Shown here: one piece after another, positions 43,260-55,251 of the stretch
How positions within the stretch are numbered: position 1 is the stretch's first letter
Layout: the number at the start of each line of letters is the position of its first letter
NCBI GenBank assembly: GCA_011037195.1
Contig: JAAEAF010000115.1
Coordinates: 62,001-126,000, forward strand
Direction: 5' to 3'
Source of the DNA: Triatoma infestans
Lineage: Eukaryota; Arthropoda; Insecta; Hemiptera; Reduviidae
Length of the DNA stretch: 64,000 bases
Position numbers and translations under genes: made by a program
Notes under the pieces: model-generated
What the model saw: the letters and a program-made list of their open reading frames with translations, nothing else
The model's database searches: none
What the model was told of the DNA's origin: nothing

Positions 43260-44822
43260 AATAATTGTTTATAAGTCGACAAATATATGCAGGTGTGCAA
43301 TATAAGTTCCGCGGAGTTGTAAATGATAAAAATGACTAGATTTCTTCATCAGGGTTTTGAAGTATTTTCCAATGACATAGATAGAAACTTTTTCTTATAA
43401 TATTAGAAGGAAAATATGGCTGTAATGTTCATCATTCCGAATGGTAAAAAATAATTCACTCTTCCTTAAATATCTACTCGAAATATTTTTTAAGGAAAAA
43501 GTGTTCGGTGTTAAATTTTGTTGTAAAAAACAATTAGATTCCATGTGGGATATGTCTTAAATTTGAGAAAGAAATGAATGTTAGCAACTTCCTCCGAAGA
43601 GATCATTTCAGTTTCTTTACATCGAATTTTGTTTTCCTAAGAAAAACTAAGAAAATGCCATTTTTAAATTATTGTGCTAGCGTCCTAGTTTTTTAACAAA
43701 AAAGGCGGGTCCATATTTGCTGGACTAACAGAATTTTGTTTTTATTTATTTTATTGTTTATAAGTCTAGACATTCAAAAACAAAGCCAAAGCTATTGTAT
43801 ACATACTGAATTGTTAATTGTATTTTTCTTCGATTGTAATAGTAATAATTAAATAGTTTTTTTAGCTTTTTTAAATATTTATTTAAGAGGAAAGTATTTA
43901 GTAATATGTGTAAGTATATATATTGTATATTTAATTTATAAATATATATTAAATTAAAAACATGTATGTATTAGATTTATTTGTTTATAATGTACATTAA
44001 TGACAATTATCGGCCTATCACATAAATGCGATAAAAGAGGTTTTTTTTTTGTTTTTTTTTTGTGAACTTTAATTATTATTTATATATATAATATATATAT
44101 ATATATTTTTTTTTTTTTACTTTTTGTTCGTTCTTTATTTCACTTAGTATTAAAATATTTTTAAATCTAGTAAAACAAGTAAACCTCCATTTCAGTTATT
44201 TAAACTGTGATCAGTGTTGAAGTTATTTAATCATTGTGAAATATTTTTGTTTGTATATGTGTGTTCTATTATTGTAAAGTGTTTGAAGACAAATTATTAG
44301 ATCTACTTTAAAGTAATTGTATTTTTTGTTATACAATGTAATTAGCAATTACAATTTATTATTATAAAATTTGTGCTGCATCTAAAAAAGGAAAAAAATG
44401 ATGCATTTTAGGAAGAAATTTGTATTTATTTTAGTTACAAAAACTGTAACGCTAAGAGTATGCACTTTTTAGGGACAATCAAACAGTAAAAAATATTAAT
44501 TACATTTTGATTTATAACAACGAATTATACAGATTTATGCAACTTCAGTTATAATATGTAATACAGTTTGGTGCAATAATCTCCTCATGTGTTGTACCAC
44601 TAATAGTAAATAATAAGAATAAAACTTAAGCTCTAATTTAATTAATTCTTTACTTTGATATATAAAAATACTGATACTAATCTATTAAGACACACATTTA
44701 ATGTGATACAGTGTATTTAAAGTTATATATATTATATAAAGATCTATAACAGAAGAAAGTTATAATTTAAATAAAGATGTACTATACACCCCAAAGTATT
44801 ACTTAAAATTCATTCTATTAAT

Positions 44823-44858
<36 letters not shown>

Positions 44859-44935
44859 CATGTATGCACACATACATACATATGTTTATACTATACATGT
44901 ATGTAATATATATGCTTTAATCTGAATATATAATA
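43260..44935. other. AT-rich sequence, no gene seen
   Basis: It contains TA microsatellites at about 44083-44105 and 44825-44860 and poly-T runs. No gene or RNA is recognisable. Confidence 0.45.
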
Positions 44936-45021
44936 CATTCAGATGAAATTTCTTCACCACCTCCCCCAAAAGTCATAAATTTCAATATAAGAATTAAGTT
45001 TTTTCAAGCAGTATAATTATA

Positions 45022-45188
45022 GTATGTAAACTGAATTTGCTCTGTGCGGGTCTGTGTTGTCACACGTCTGAAAAACGCATCCTGAAGATGGGCGACGCCC
45101 GAAACCGGTCGATGACCACAAAATGAAGCAGGCTACCACGGAAAAAGTCTCTGATGCTTTCCAGCTCTGCAGAACCAACCACCACAAC
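45022..45188 (+). mobile_element. 167-bp 5'-truncated PLE-A end with 13-bp duplication
   Basis: The unit consists of the last about 165 bases of PLE-A, from TTTGCTCTGTGCGGG through the hammerhead to the end ACCAACCACCACAAC. CAGTATAATTATA flanks it on both sides (45009-45021 and 45189-45201). The uninterrupted site exists in the opposite arm of the host foldback, which confirms the insertion. It defines the 3' end of family A. Confidence 0.85.
45077..45114 (+). ncRNA. Hammerhead, family A, shortened stem II loop
   Basis: The motif is as at 17017 but with one A lost from the stem II loop (GGGCG-A-CGCCC), so the top pair must open. CUGAAGA, GAAA, ACCGGUC and stem I are intact. The predicted cleavage is after 45110. 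Confidence 0.7.
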
Positions 45189-45331
45189 CAGTATAATTAT
45201 ACTTTTAAAAATCTAAAAATGCATCGAAATTAGGTTTCAATGTTACTAATGGCCGTAATATTAGTTTATAGAGCCACGTAATCTGAACAGTTCTTCAAAT
45301 TTATATTTAATTAAATATATTTATTTTTCAT

Positions 45332-45461
45332 GAGGTGTTTGTACGGCAATGGCCAGAGGAATTTTTAAAGAAAAAGAATTCTTTTTCTTTAAAAACTCCT
45401 CTGTCCATTGTCGTACAAACCTCATTATAATTTTAAGGCCTGACGATTTGAATACCATTGC
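45332..45461. mobile_element. 130-bp PLE-B hairpin without hammerhead
   Basis: GGCCAGAGGAATTTTTAAAG and AAAGAATTC are mirrored by GAATTCTTTTTCTTTAAAAA and CTCCTCTGTCCATTG. It is the outer part of the 32335 unit with the hammerhead centre missing. ATTTATTTTTCAT (45319-45331) and ATTTATTTTCAT (45462-45473) flank it, an imperfect duplication. Confidence 0.65.
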
Positions 45462-45888
45462 ATTTATTTTCATTTTTTCCCTTCTTTTTTCTAATTATAA
45501 TTATTTATAATCTCCCTTTTTGATTGTATGTCTGTTTATTATTATAAAAGGAAATGAGATCACTTTACTTTGTATGTAAATTTATTAATAAACCTGAAAG
45601 AAGCGTTTTTTCTTTTTCTTTCATTTTTCTTTAAATACAGAAATAAGAAAATATTATAGCAATTGTAAAATTTAAGATAGCAATGGTATCCTAATTTTAT
45701 ACATGCATTTTTATATTTTTAAAAGTGTAATTATACTGCTTGAAAAAAGCAGGATTCTCATATTGATTTTTTTTTTCCGGAGTGAAGAAATTTCGTCATT
45801 CCGAGGGGGGGTTAAATATAAAACAATAAGTTGATTATCTATTCTGAAACAGAGATATTTTCCGTGATAGCCTGCTTCATTTTGTGGT

Positions 45889-45926
45889 CATCGACCGGCT
45901 TAGGGCGTTCGCCCATCTTCAGGATG
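45889..45926 (-). ncRNA. Hammerhead, left arm of palindrome, broken core
   Basis: CUGAAGA, GGGCG-AA-CGCCC and stem I (CAUC/GAUG) are intact, but GAAA has become UAAG and the stem III palindrome is lost (GCCGGU). It should be inactive. Confidence 0.65.
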
Positions 45927-46452
45927 CGTTTGTCACGCAGTGTGATAACACAGACTCGCACAGAGCAAATTCAGTTTACACACTGACTGGTCTTTTTAAT
46001 TGTATTTAAAAACTAAACTCTGAAACTAGGTGAAGAAGGGTATGTATGGTGATGGTACCTGAATGGGAAAAAGGAACACGTGTTTGGGTTGTTAAAGGGG
46101 CAAATTTTTCCTAAAATGGAAACAACACGTGGGGGTCTAATTTTAAACTCTGTTGTTGGAGGGAGATTCACTTTACAATTAACTAATCAAAACAAATTTA
46201 AACTTAAATTAAATAACAATTTAAATTAACATAATTATAAATTAAACGATTAAAATAGTAAAAATTAAAATAACAGTTGTTTGATGACACTAAACATATT
46301 TTGCATTTCACCCTTCACAATTCACCTACGCCATCAAGGCACGTTGTATACCTAAATATGTTTTTTTTATAATTATGCATTCCACTCAGCATTTCACCTT
46401 TCGTACACATTCACATACACCATCCATGTACGCACGCGTACTTAAATTGCTA

Positions 46453-46735
46453 TTGTGGGAAGAGTGTTTTGAATAATGGTTTACTGGCAAATTTTGTCTG
46501 TTCGTTTATTAAGTTTTGTGTCTTGTGTTTATATATTTGAGTTGTTCTATTACGTCAAGTCGTCGTCCTGGATGTATTAGTTTCATCGTGGTAATACATT
46601 CAGGCCACAAAGTACGACGACTTGACATACTAGAACTCGAAATACATAAACATAAGACACAAAACTTAATAAACGAACAGACAAAATTTGCCATTGGACC
46701 ATTATTCAAAACACTCTTCCTACAGTAACAATTTA
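46453..46735. pseudogene. Mirror-image GIY-YIG C-terminal fragments
   Basis: On the plus strand from about 46591 and on the minus strand from about 46579 the same PLE text occurs, corresponding to the end of the 14940-15260 domain ([15 protein letters not shown]...TRNLINE). Each is broken. They form the centre of the palindrome; the spacer is about 11 bases. Confidence 0.75.
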
Positions 46736-47247
46736 AGTATGCGTGCGTAAATGGGTGGTGTATGTAAATGTGTGCGAAAGGTGAAATGTTGAGTGGAATG
46801 CATAATTATAAAAAACAATTATAAAAAAAAAACATATTTAGTTATATATGCGTGCATGGATGTCGTAGGTGAATCGTGAAGGGTGAAATGCAAAATATGT
46901 TTAGTGTCATCAAACAAATTGTTATTTTAATCGTTTAATTTTTAATTATGTCAATTTAAATCGTTATTTAATTTAATTTTAAATTTGTTTTGATTAGTTA
47001 ATTGTAAAGTGAATCTCCCTTCAACAATAGAGTTTAAAATTAGACCCCACGTGTTGTTTCCATTTTAAGAAAAATTTGCCCCTTTAACAACCCAAACACG
47101 TATTCCTTTTTCCCACTCAGGTATCATCACCATACCCTTCTTGACCTAGTTTAAGAGTTTAGTTTTTAAATACAATTAAAAAGACCAGTCAGTGTGTAAA
47201 GTGAATTTGCTCTGTGCGGGTCTGTGTTATCACACTGTGTGAAAAAC

Positions 47248-47286
47248 GCATCCTGAAGATGGGCGAACGCCCGAAACCGGTCGATG
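47248..47286 (+). ncRNA. Hammerhead ribozyme, family A, right arm, intact core
   Basis: It is identical in all core positions to 17017-17055: GCAUC, CUGAAGA, U, GGGCG-AA-CGCCC, GAAA, ACCGGUC, GAUG. The predicted cleavage is between 47282 and 47283. Confidence 0.78.
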
Positions 47287-47372
47287 ACCACAAAATGAAG
47301 CAGGCTGTCACGGAAAATGTCTCGGATGCTTTCCAGCTCTGCGGAACCAACCTCCACAACATCTATTCTGAA

Positions 47373-47800
47373 CTTTAGTCCTGTCCTGCTCTAGTGCGGC
47401 ATGGAATAACAAGGAAACCTTATGACACTGAGTATCAACAAACTGGAACTTTGAGCGCAATAGGTATGTTGAAGAAGCTCATCTGGCAGCTGTGCTCCAT
47501 TTGTTAAAAACAACTACGTGCAAATGCATAGTAATGCTCAAGAGCATACCGTTGGTGTCGTCACTTTGATTACCAAAATGAATTGGCCAGCACGTTCTCC
47601 CTAAATAAATTCTTTAGAACATTTATGAGACATTATTTGGAGACGTTTAATATAATTTGCCGCACCAAATCGACTTAAGACAGCGAATGCTTATGTTGAA
47701 GAATATGATACTGTTTTGCAAATGAAACCCGGTTAAATTTGAAATTTAATGCATGTCTCAGGGAACACAACTAACCCTCAATCTGTACAGTAGGGAGTTT
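47373..47800 (+). pseudogene. Tc1-like transposase C-terminal fragment
   Basis: With stops ignored, NNYVQMHSNAQEHTVGVVTL is followed by KMNWPARSP, an INSLEHL and then IWRRL. This matches the WPARSPDLNPIEHVWD-type signature that surrounds the last catalytic residue of Tc1/mariner transposases. In-frame stops and a changed Asp show it is dead. The N-terminal part is absent; the palindromic PLE inserted at its left edge. Confidence 0.6.
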
Positions 47801-50200
47801 GCATTAAGAGTTCTGGAGACGGATATGTTTTGTTTGACTCTGTGATTTATCTTGTAAATTGAAGGAAAATTTGGCTTTAAAAAAATAAACTGTTGGTGCT
47901 TTAGTTAGTTAAACGGTAATTAGTGATTTATTTAAGTTTTTTTGACCTCGGGAAATAGATATATATGGTCAGATTTCAAAACCATGCATGTCTGTTTTTA
48001 CAAATTTTAAACGAGGAGGAAAAAAGTTTATTAACTTGTTTCTTTTTTGGTTTTTCTCTCATTTTGTAAGATGATTCCCTCTCAATAGAGCAAGTGTCTT
48101 CGTTAAGAAATTACAATAATTCCTCTTCCTATTTCAATTTATTCACATTTCAATAGACTTACGAGGTTTTATTGTTCTCAACTGCTCCTTTCTGGGGACA
48201 AAACGAGATTTTAAAATTCAAAAATAATAGAATTTCAGCATAGGAATGCCATTTATTATATAAATACATCAGTCACTATATTTCTGAAATACTTATTTAT
48301 TTAGTGTCACAAGTTAGAGAAATATTATGTAAAATAGTATGAATTGACACAGAATGAAATAAACCGCCTTGGTAATGAGGCAAACAGTCATAATAGGATG
48401 ATACTCTTTGGGCAAAACTTTTTTTAGTTCCAGAAGATCGTCATACTTCTCTTTATTTTCAATCTTGCAGGATGAAGTTTAGATAATAGCATTAAAATGG
48501 CATTACGATATTCGTCAGAAAACTTCAGTTTGTATTTTATGGTGTCACCTGAACAGTAACTTTAAGCTCGCAGATCAGTTACGACAGGTCAACTTTCTTA
48601 TTTTCTGGCCGAATAGACTTGTAAGGCGGCCTGAATTTGTCATAAGCACTGAAAGAAATCATGATCCAGATATTCAACCTCATATCGCTTTTACTTGAGC
48701 CTTGCATGTTTGCATGCATCATTGTAGCCTCCTGGAGTGTAAATGTCTTGGTGTAGAAGTTTTCGTTTAACAGTGGCATGCATAGTCACACTCCATTTGA
48801 GTGTGGCCTCTCTCTAGATATTTTTGAGTTATTGAGACTTCGAGAAGGGCATTGGAAACTGATACATTTCTATTCTGATAGGTGCAGTCATCACTCCAAG
48901 AATGATTTCATTGTGAGGAACGAAAGGAACTTTGGTGGTAATGAGTACGAGGCAAACTCATGGCCCGATTAGCCTCCTTGTGTTTCATCCCAGAGGAAGC
49001 AAAAATCCATCTTTGTTCTTTAAATTGTAAAATGTCATTTTATGGACTATTATTTGGTTTTGTAATACAGTGCTGCTGTTTTAACCGTGGACTCAACAAA
49101 ACTGCTTGTAAATCCATCGCGTAAACCAGTTTCCCATTTTCTTTGTTACTAGATTTTCCCCATTCTTTCTCTTGATTTTTCAATTCTTGCTTTCTCTTCC
49201 TTCCTTGGTGATTTTTGTAGTATTCCTCTTCAACATTCCCCGTCTTAAAACCAATGCAAGTATCACATTGTTCTTTCTTAGGTTGAAATCAGCCTATACT
49301 AATTTCATAATATCATAGAATGGGTCACTTTTCAAGAAAAAACATTCTTAGCTTTACAGAATTCCGTATACTGCATGAAAACACTCGCTTTAAATCTCCA
49401 AATACGCCCTAAGTATAGCTTATCAGTATATTTCCTACAATAATCCGATTCCATTTTGGCAATGTTCCCGGAATCCTTTGGCAATCTTTCTTTTCTTCTC
49501 TGCATCTTACATTTTCTTGTTCACTGATGCTATTTTTTGTTGAATAGGCGTTATTCTCTTTGACTAGTTGAGAGCACACCATTCGTTTATGCCTAGAGTG
49601 CTCAAGAACATTACTTTGCACACCCGAATGAGTTTACCATTTTCGTTCTTCAAATGGAGGAAAATAAAGACCGTTTACTTTTCGAAACATTTTCTAGTCT
49701 GTGTTACCTGTCGCTTACAGCCTTCATTACTATCAAATCACGTACAAATACCTTCTTCTCTTTCCAATCTAATTCCCAAAAGCCATCGAAGAATCCTGCC
49801 GTCCTTCATCAGTAAATGCCAGGCAGTTTATTTTCGAAGATTTCTTGCTTAAAGAACAGTTGCATCGTGGTTTAAGCTTTCTTGTTGGCCTCTGTTCTGA
49901 GTATTACCATATGCCTTGATCAGTTTTCTTCGTGCCGAAATAGCTCAGACCTTTCTCACTGTTCTTTTTGTTAGTATTGACAGCTCATTTAAGTGGATTG
50001 GAATGCCCCTTCCTATTTTCAGAAAAAAATTCATTTTTGATGAAAAAACTACATCTTTTTTTTCTGATGATGTAGTTCATTACATAAGCAACTCTTTCTG
50101 GCATATCAAGTTCTGTTTAGTATATTTTTTTTGTGATTTGTGTGTTTAATGAAAATTATATGTAACCCAGGTTAACATTTTTTTATTTTTATCCTTGACA
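47801..50200. other. Sequence of unknown content
   Basis: Base composition is less AT-biased than the 23-44 kb region, and several 60-95-codon frames occur, but none shows a motif I recognise. It could contain further decayed elements. Confidence 0.4.
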
Positions 50201-50289
50201 ATAAATTTGTCGAAACGTTGGATAAGTTTTAAAAAAAGTGTAATTTTATTGACCGCTCCTCGAGATCCCCTGCAGTTATTAATATATCG

Positions 50290-52520
50290 GTCGAGAATCT
50301 TTATTATCATTTCGATTTATCTTTATCCCATGTAGTAACTGTTATAACCTGTTCATTAATTTTATTTGCGGTATACTCTCTGTACTCCATACTGTTGTAC
50401 TGAACTATATTCATCTCCTGTATCTTTACTGGAGAGACTAATAACACACGGCAAACGGTCTAATATTAATATTGAATCCGTTACTTTCCTATAATATTGA
50501 ATCCGTTAGTAGGGAATACCTATAAAATTTGACCAGACCAGATCTACGGTGCTTTTGCCGGTTGTACTAAGATAAGTGAATTTACCAATAGAGTCACTGT
50601 ACGCCCATTTAGGACTACAAACCCGTTGTTCTCCATAGACAATACCAAATCTTTTCCTCTATTGTTAATTGATCACATGATGGCAGAGTATCCTTAATGG
50701 CTAATTAAAATATATTCCGAGATGGATATCGTTCAGTAGACCAATTCTACTATTAAAATCACCTCCAATATAAACCTCCATAGTTGGATGGCTTATTGAA
50801 ATATTATTTAATATTGTCTGTAGGGAATGCAAGGCATTACTAAATTCACAATTTGGTGCAAAGTAAACGTTCCCAACTATGCGTTTATGCGAATATAGGT
50901 TCAGAAGTATGAATATCCAAGAAAGGTTTATATCTATTATTAGTTATATCCTTTTATCTATTATAAGTTACCATATTTTTTCTAAGAAAATTCCAGGATA
51001 CCTCCCCTTTGATATTTAATTTAACAGCGTTAATACGAATCGCTTTGTTACAAAAATATTTACTCACGTTTTGGGGTTTTGATGTCAGCCATGTTTCAAT
51101 AAAAAATATTACATTACACGAAACATTCTCTAAAATATGACAGCTATCTAGGCACCCAATGTTGGAGAAACCGTGAATATACCAAAGCATTATCTTAAAT
51201 TCTGTTACATCTTTTTTACTGGTTTTAAAAAATTTTCCATTGAGCCCAGTGTGTTTGTAATTTTAATTTTCTTATCTTGCGACTCGCTGCAGATTGCCCA
51301 TTTGATGCAGTGTCGGAATATACTATGGGCCTCAGGTTTATTCACACTCAAACACAAATTAGTAATCCAAAAAATTACTTATTTATTATCAATAATACTT
51401 AGTTACATCATTTACATTACAATATTTTTAGCACGTGCAAGATAACTCCGAGTTCCGTTCTCGCTGTTGCCATCATGGCAGAGATTAAAAGGAACATTAA
51501 AATATAATCATACAAGATACAAAATAAATGAATGCAGGATTACACCTTACTAAAAACTGATTAAATTCAGAAATATAAAAATTCTGGAAAAGAATTATTT
51601 AATAATTTGATTTTTAATTCATGTGGGTAGCCGCCACAATACTATACTGATATCGCTGACTTCCTCTTCCGTTGTAACGTCATGATATTTTTTTGTGTTT
51701 TGTAAATCCCTGGTGAATAATTGGTGAATTTGTATGTTTCCGAGGGTATTCTTCCAACTTTGGTCCACACAAATTCGAATATTCCTTTAATTTTTAGTTT
51801 TCTGGCTTCACTTAAAATCAATAAGTTTGACGATGATGGATACTCGTTTATATATATCGATAGTTTTTCGTAATTTGTATCTAGATCCGTAGTAAACAGT
51901 TTTTTTTATTTTCTCTTTTCAATTTTAAAAATTTATTTTTGTCGGCACTTCTAACTCACTTCACAACCACTGGGTGGAGATACTCGGTTAGGCCGTTTCC
52001 TCAATCAAAAAGGTATTCTATATACTGGAATTTTATCAAATCACAAATTCTTTTGAGTAAATCAGGTAAGTCTTCATCTCTAGTTTGTGGGGCATTGTTC
52101 AGTTTTATCATATTGCTATATTTTTGTTGGTGGTTAGAGTTAACATCATTTTTTAAAGAGTTTATCATATTTTTTAATTTTATATTTTCTCTTTTTCAGG
52201 TTTTCAGTTTCCTTTTCAATTTTTGAGAACTTTTCCTTCATATATGCCAGAGCTGCATGAAGATCTTTAGTTATTTGGTTTATTGCTTTTTAAGACCTGG
52301 TCTGACCAGTTTTATTTCCTCTTTTAGCCCGCTTGAAATAATTTCAAATTTATTCAAAATAGTTACCAAAGGGTCCACGGCAGCAGTAGTGTCGGCACCA
52401 GCACTCCCCCACTTGCTGTGTTCTGATCGCCAACGCCCATGGATTGGTTTTCCGCCTATTTGTTTTATCTCTAGAATTCTTCCGTTGGTTCCCTGCCATT
52501 ATTGAAGTATTATTTAATGT
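50290..52520 (-). pseudogene. Decayed LINE: ORF1 and AP-endonuclease
   Basis: Reading the minus strand from high to low coordinates, an ORF1-like coiled-coil part (HAALAYMKEKFSKIEKETEN) comes first. Then SEARKLKIKGIFEFVWTKVG, typical of insect LINE ORF1 C-termini, follows at about 51710-51820. Endonuclease pieces are next: ETWLTSKPQN at about 51080, GGDFNSRIGLLNDI (the Asp-Asn catalytic strand) at about 50720-50765, and a STVDLV-like end. Stops and shifts occur throughout and no RT follows. Confidence 0.6.
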
Positions 52521-52824
52521 TTATTACTAAAACGTTTCGAAGAAAATTCAAAAATTGCGATGTATTTCACTTTTATTTTAACTTGAAAAAATAAAAAAAA
52601 CTGTTCACAACGAACTTGTTCAACGTTTTCACAGAAATAACACTTTTAAATCCTAATTTAACCACTGTTTTAAAAAATATTTCAACAGATAACAAACTTG
52701 TGATGTTCACTTGCCGTGTCTTTTGAAAACAAAATACTCAAGACCAAAAATAACTTTTTAAAATTGAAAAGAGAAAACAAAAAAGAACTGTTTACTAGGG
52801 AGGGACCTAGATGCAAATTACGAT

Positions 52825-53763
52825 TTATTCACTCAGGCCATGGAAACTAAAAATAAACAAAAAATATTTTAGTTTATTTATTATTTCTTTAGAAGATTTA
52901 TTTTTATGAGCAATTATCTCTAACCACCTTGAATAATAGTCTTCAAGTGCAAGAAATATATTATTTTTATATTTACTAATGTCAATGCCAATAACCTGAA
53001 AAGGATATAATGGAATACTGGATGAGATTAATGGTTCCTTGGTGTTCTTATTTTGAAATACCTGGCAAACACTATACCCACCCACATAATCCGCTATCTG
53101 TGTAGACATACTTGGCCAATACATAATTGTTTGCATCGTTGCAATTGTTTTTGTAATTTCTAGATGGGCAAGCGAGTGAATTCTTTCCATAATAGTTTTT
53201 CTGAGTAGGGTTGGAATCACTATTCTTTCATTGAAAAAAATCAATTCATCATTGATAAAAAGTTCATTTCTCAGATCACAAAAAGTCTTTAAATCTGAAG
53301 GAAGTATTTCACGGTTCACATTTACCCAACCACTCTTGATATTCCGTGAGCCTAACAAAGGTACAGTCGCTGGCCATGGTCTCTTTAAGGTCTTCTGCAG
53401 GAATCGGTAAATGGTCTTCTAAAGAGATTGCATGCACAATTTGTGACAGCCAATCTGGGATCCTTATTCCGTAAGAGGTGCTCTAGATTAGCATATCTGC
53501 AACATATATTTGGGAACCAGGATGTATTTAAGATTAAAATCATGCTTGAGAATTTTTAGCTGCATAGGTGCAGGCGAGCACTGTTTTTGGGTAAGTCATT
53601 TTGAACTATTTTTAACAGTGGATTATGGTCCGTATGAGTTGACACCTTATTACTTCCATAAATATAATTATGGAAACGATTGATTGAAAAACAAAGTGAC
53701 AGCATTTCCTTTTTAATTTGGAAATAGTTTACTTCTGTGCTCTTAAAGCATCATTCTAATAAC
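52825..53763 (-). pseudogene. Ty3/gypsy RNase H end and integrase
   Basis: The minus strand begins with the RNase H end (KVSTHTDHNPLLKIVQNDLP at about 53600-53660), then after shifts an open 177-residue frame. It carries an HHCC-like finger (HSLAHLEITKTIATMQTIMY, then a Cys pair with one Cys replaced in GGYSVCQVFQ) and the core start FQVIGIDISKY with the first catalytic Asp. The frame ends before the other DDE residues. It abuts the Jockey-type LINE at about 53763. Confidence 0.75.
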
Positions 53764-55251
53764 TGAGAATTTCCACTGAATAGGGAAGTATGTTGTTCTT
53801 AGGACAGAGTTGTAGATAGTGGTATGGAATACTACAGCCTTCCTTGGAAGGGAGCGTAAGATATTGGAAGTAATTAAGTCAAAACCAGGAGCTTTTCGTT
53901 TGGGAAGGTTTTTAATTGTGTACAGAACATCAGATGGTGTAAATGGTCTAGGAGGGAGAGAGAGAGGAAGTGGTTCATTAAGTTATTGCTCTATGGTAGT
54001 GGTAAATGTTGGGTCATCTAAGTCAGGATGAGGAGTAAATACATTAGCAAGGTAGGACGAAAGGAGAGAAGCTTTTTCTTCGTCGGTTGAGACCCAAGAG
54101 CCGTCCTCACGACGAAGAGGAGAGGCAACGGTTTTGTAGGAGAGTATTTTTTTCGTAGCTGTCCAAAGTGAGTTGTCGTCTGTAGTAAGTGATAACGTAT
54201 AATGCTGAAATTGTTCGTCATACAGTAATTTTAGTTCTGTCCTTAAAAGGTGAGCTAGTCTATTGTAAGTCTGTTTATCTGATGGATAACGAGTGCGTTG
54301 CCATTTAGCTCTAGCACGCCGCTTCTCCATTATCAATTGGCGAATGTAAATTGGGGTTTTGTCTTTTAATGATTTAGTCCGATTGATCGTGTGTTGTGTT
54401 GAGTCCCAAATCGAAGTCTGTATAGATGAAGTAAGTTTGTGTACTGCACGGTCAATGTCCTGTATGCTTTTGAGTGGTAAATGTAAGTCTATTTTTCCAT
54501 CGAGTAACGTCTGGAATAATTTCCAGTCTACTTTACCTGACATCAGTGAAGGCCTTGTGGGAGTAAACAATGGGCAAACGTCAAGTAGTAAGAGGACTGG
54601 AGTGTGGTCCGAGGAAAGATCGGGTACGGAAGTGATGTTATGATAAAGGAAGATCTGTGAAGTTATGAAGAAGTCCAGTATATCGGGTAATTTTGATGTT
54701 GACGTTGGCCAGTATGTGGGTTGATCAGGAGATAGAAAGCTGTAGTTTTGGGATAAAAGGACAGAGTGTAATGTTTTGCCGCGTGGATTTGTTGTACGGC
54801 ATCCCCAATGAAGGTGTTTCGCGTTGTAATCACCACCAGAAAGGAATTTAGGACCAAGGGTATCAAAATAGGACGTGAATTGATGCTGAGAAATAGGTTT
54901 ATTTGGAGGACAATAAACGGCAGAAATATTGAAACAGAAGTTGTGAGTTGCTAAAGATATTGCGGATGACTGAATATATGCTGAGGAAATTGGCTGGAGC
55001 GGATGATGGGAAATGGAGTTTCGGATGAGGATTGCCGCCCCTGCATGGGCTGTATCATCAGGGTGGTCTGTTCTGTATATGGTGTAATCTTTTATGTAGA
55101 AGTGTGATCTGCTTGTAAAGTGTGTTTCTGTAATGAGTGCGATGTCTATACGTTTATTGTGTAGTACTATGTCAAGTTCTTGTCTATGGGTATTCAACCC
55201 ATTAGCGTTCCAGAGAAGGATGGTTATAGAGTTCTGGGTAGGATTAATCAT
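53764..55251 (-). pseudogene. Jockey-type LINE ORF2: endonuclease and RT start
   Basis: The open part (53983-55251, 422 residues) is a full APE endonuclease: LLWNANGLNTHRQELDIVLH, the catalytic Glu in ALITETHFTS, SGGDYNAKHLHWGCR and the final SSDHTPVLLLL. A linker follows. After an in-frame TAA the same frame continues to about 53764 with LPKRKAPGFDLITSNILRSL, the first RT block. The RT palm is gone, replaced by gypsy sequence. The start ATG at 55251 overlaps the ORF1 stop as ATGA. Confidence 0.88.

Larger units (their letters stand above)
44936..45820. repeat. Foldback element hosting two PLE-derived insertions
   Basis: The left arm has GATGAAATTTCTTCACCACC and TTTTTTCAAGCAGTATAATT, then continues after a PLE insertion into ACTTTTAAAAATCTAAAAAT. 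The right arm, read on the minus strand from about 45815 to 45660, shows the same order: GACGAAATTTCTTCACTCC, CTTTTTTCAAGCAGTATAAT, TACACTTTTAAAAATATAAA. The arms are about 150-200 bases long. Inside are the units at 45022-45188 (left arm) and 45332-45461 (middle). Confidence 0.6.
45849..47360. mobile_element. 1.5-kb palindromic PLE-A dimer with 12-bp duplication
   Basis: Two arms of about 740 bases meet at about 46585. From the outside in, each arm has the hammerhead, the 3' UTR, then the last about 140 bases of the GIY-YIG endonuclease, so the two copies are joined at their coding-side (truncated) ends. The arms look over 90% identical by eye. ATCTATTCTGAA lies at both edges (45837-45848 and 47361-47372). 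The right arm reaches the family end CCTCCACAAC, and the left arm stops about 35 bases short of it. Confidence 0.85.

Noticed and set aside
23173..44935. A neighbouring host gene downstream of Plc
   Set aside because: Checked all longer frames on both strands; none encodes a recognisable domain, and only repeats and AT-rich sequence were found.
48579..49852. Host gene in the 48-50 kb region
   Set aside because: Several short frames on both strands show no shared motif or splice pattern; nothing recognisable.
50190..50225. Another hammerhead (GACAATAAATTTGTCGAAACG)
   Set aside because: There is a GACAA hairpin before GAAACG but no CUGANGA box and no stem I; too weak.
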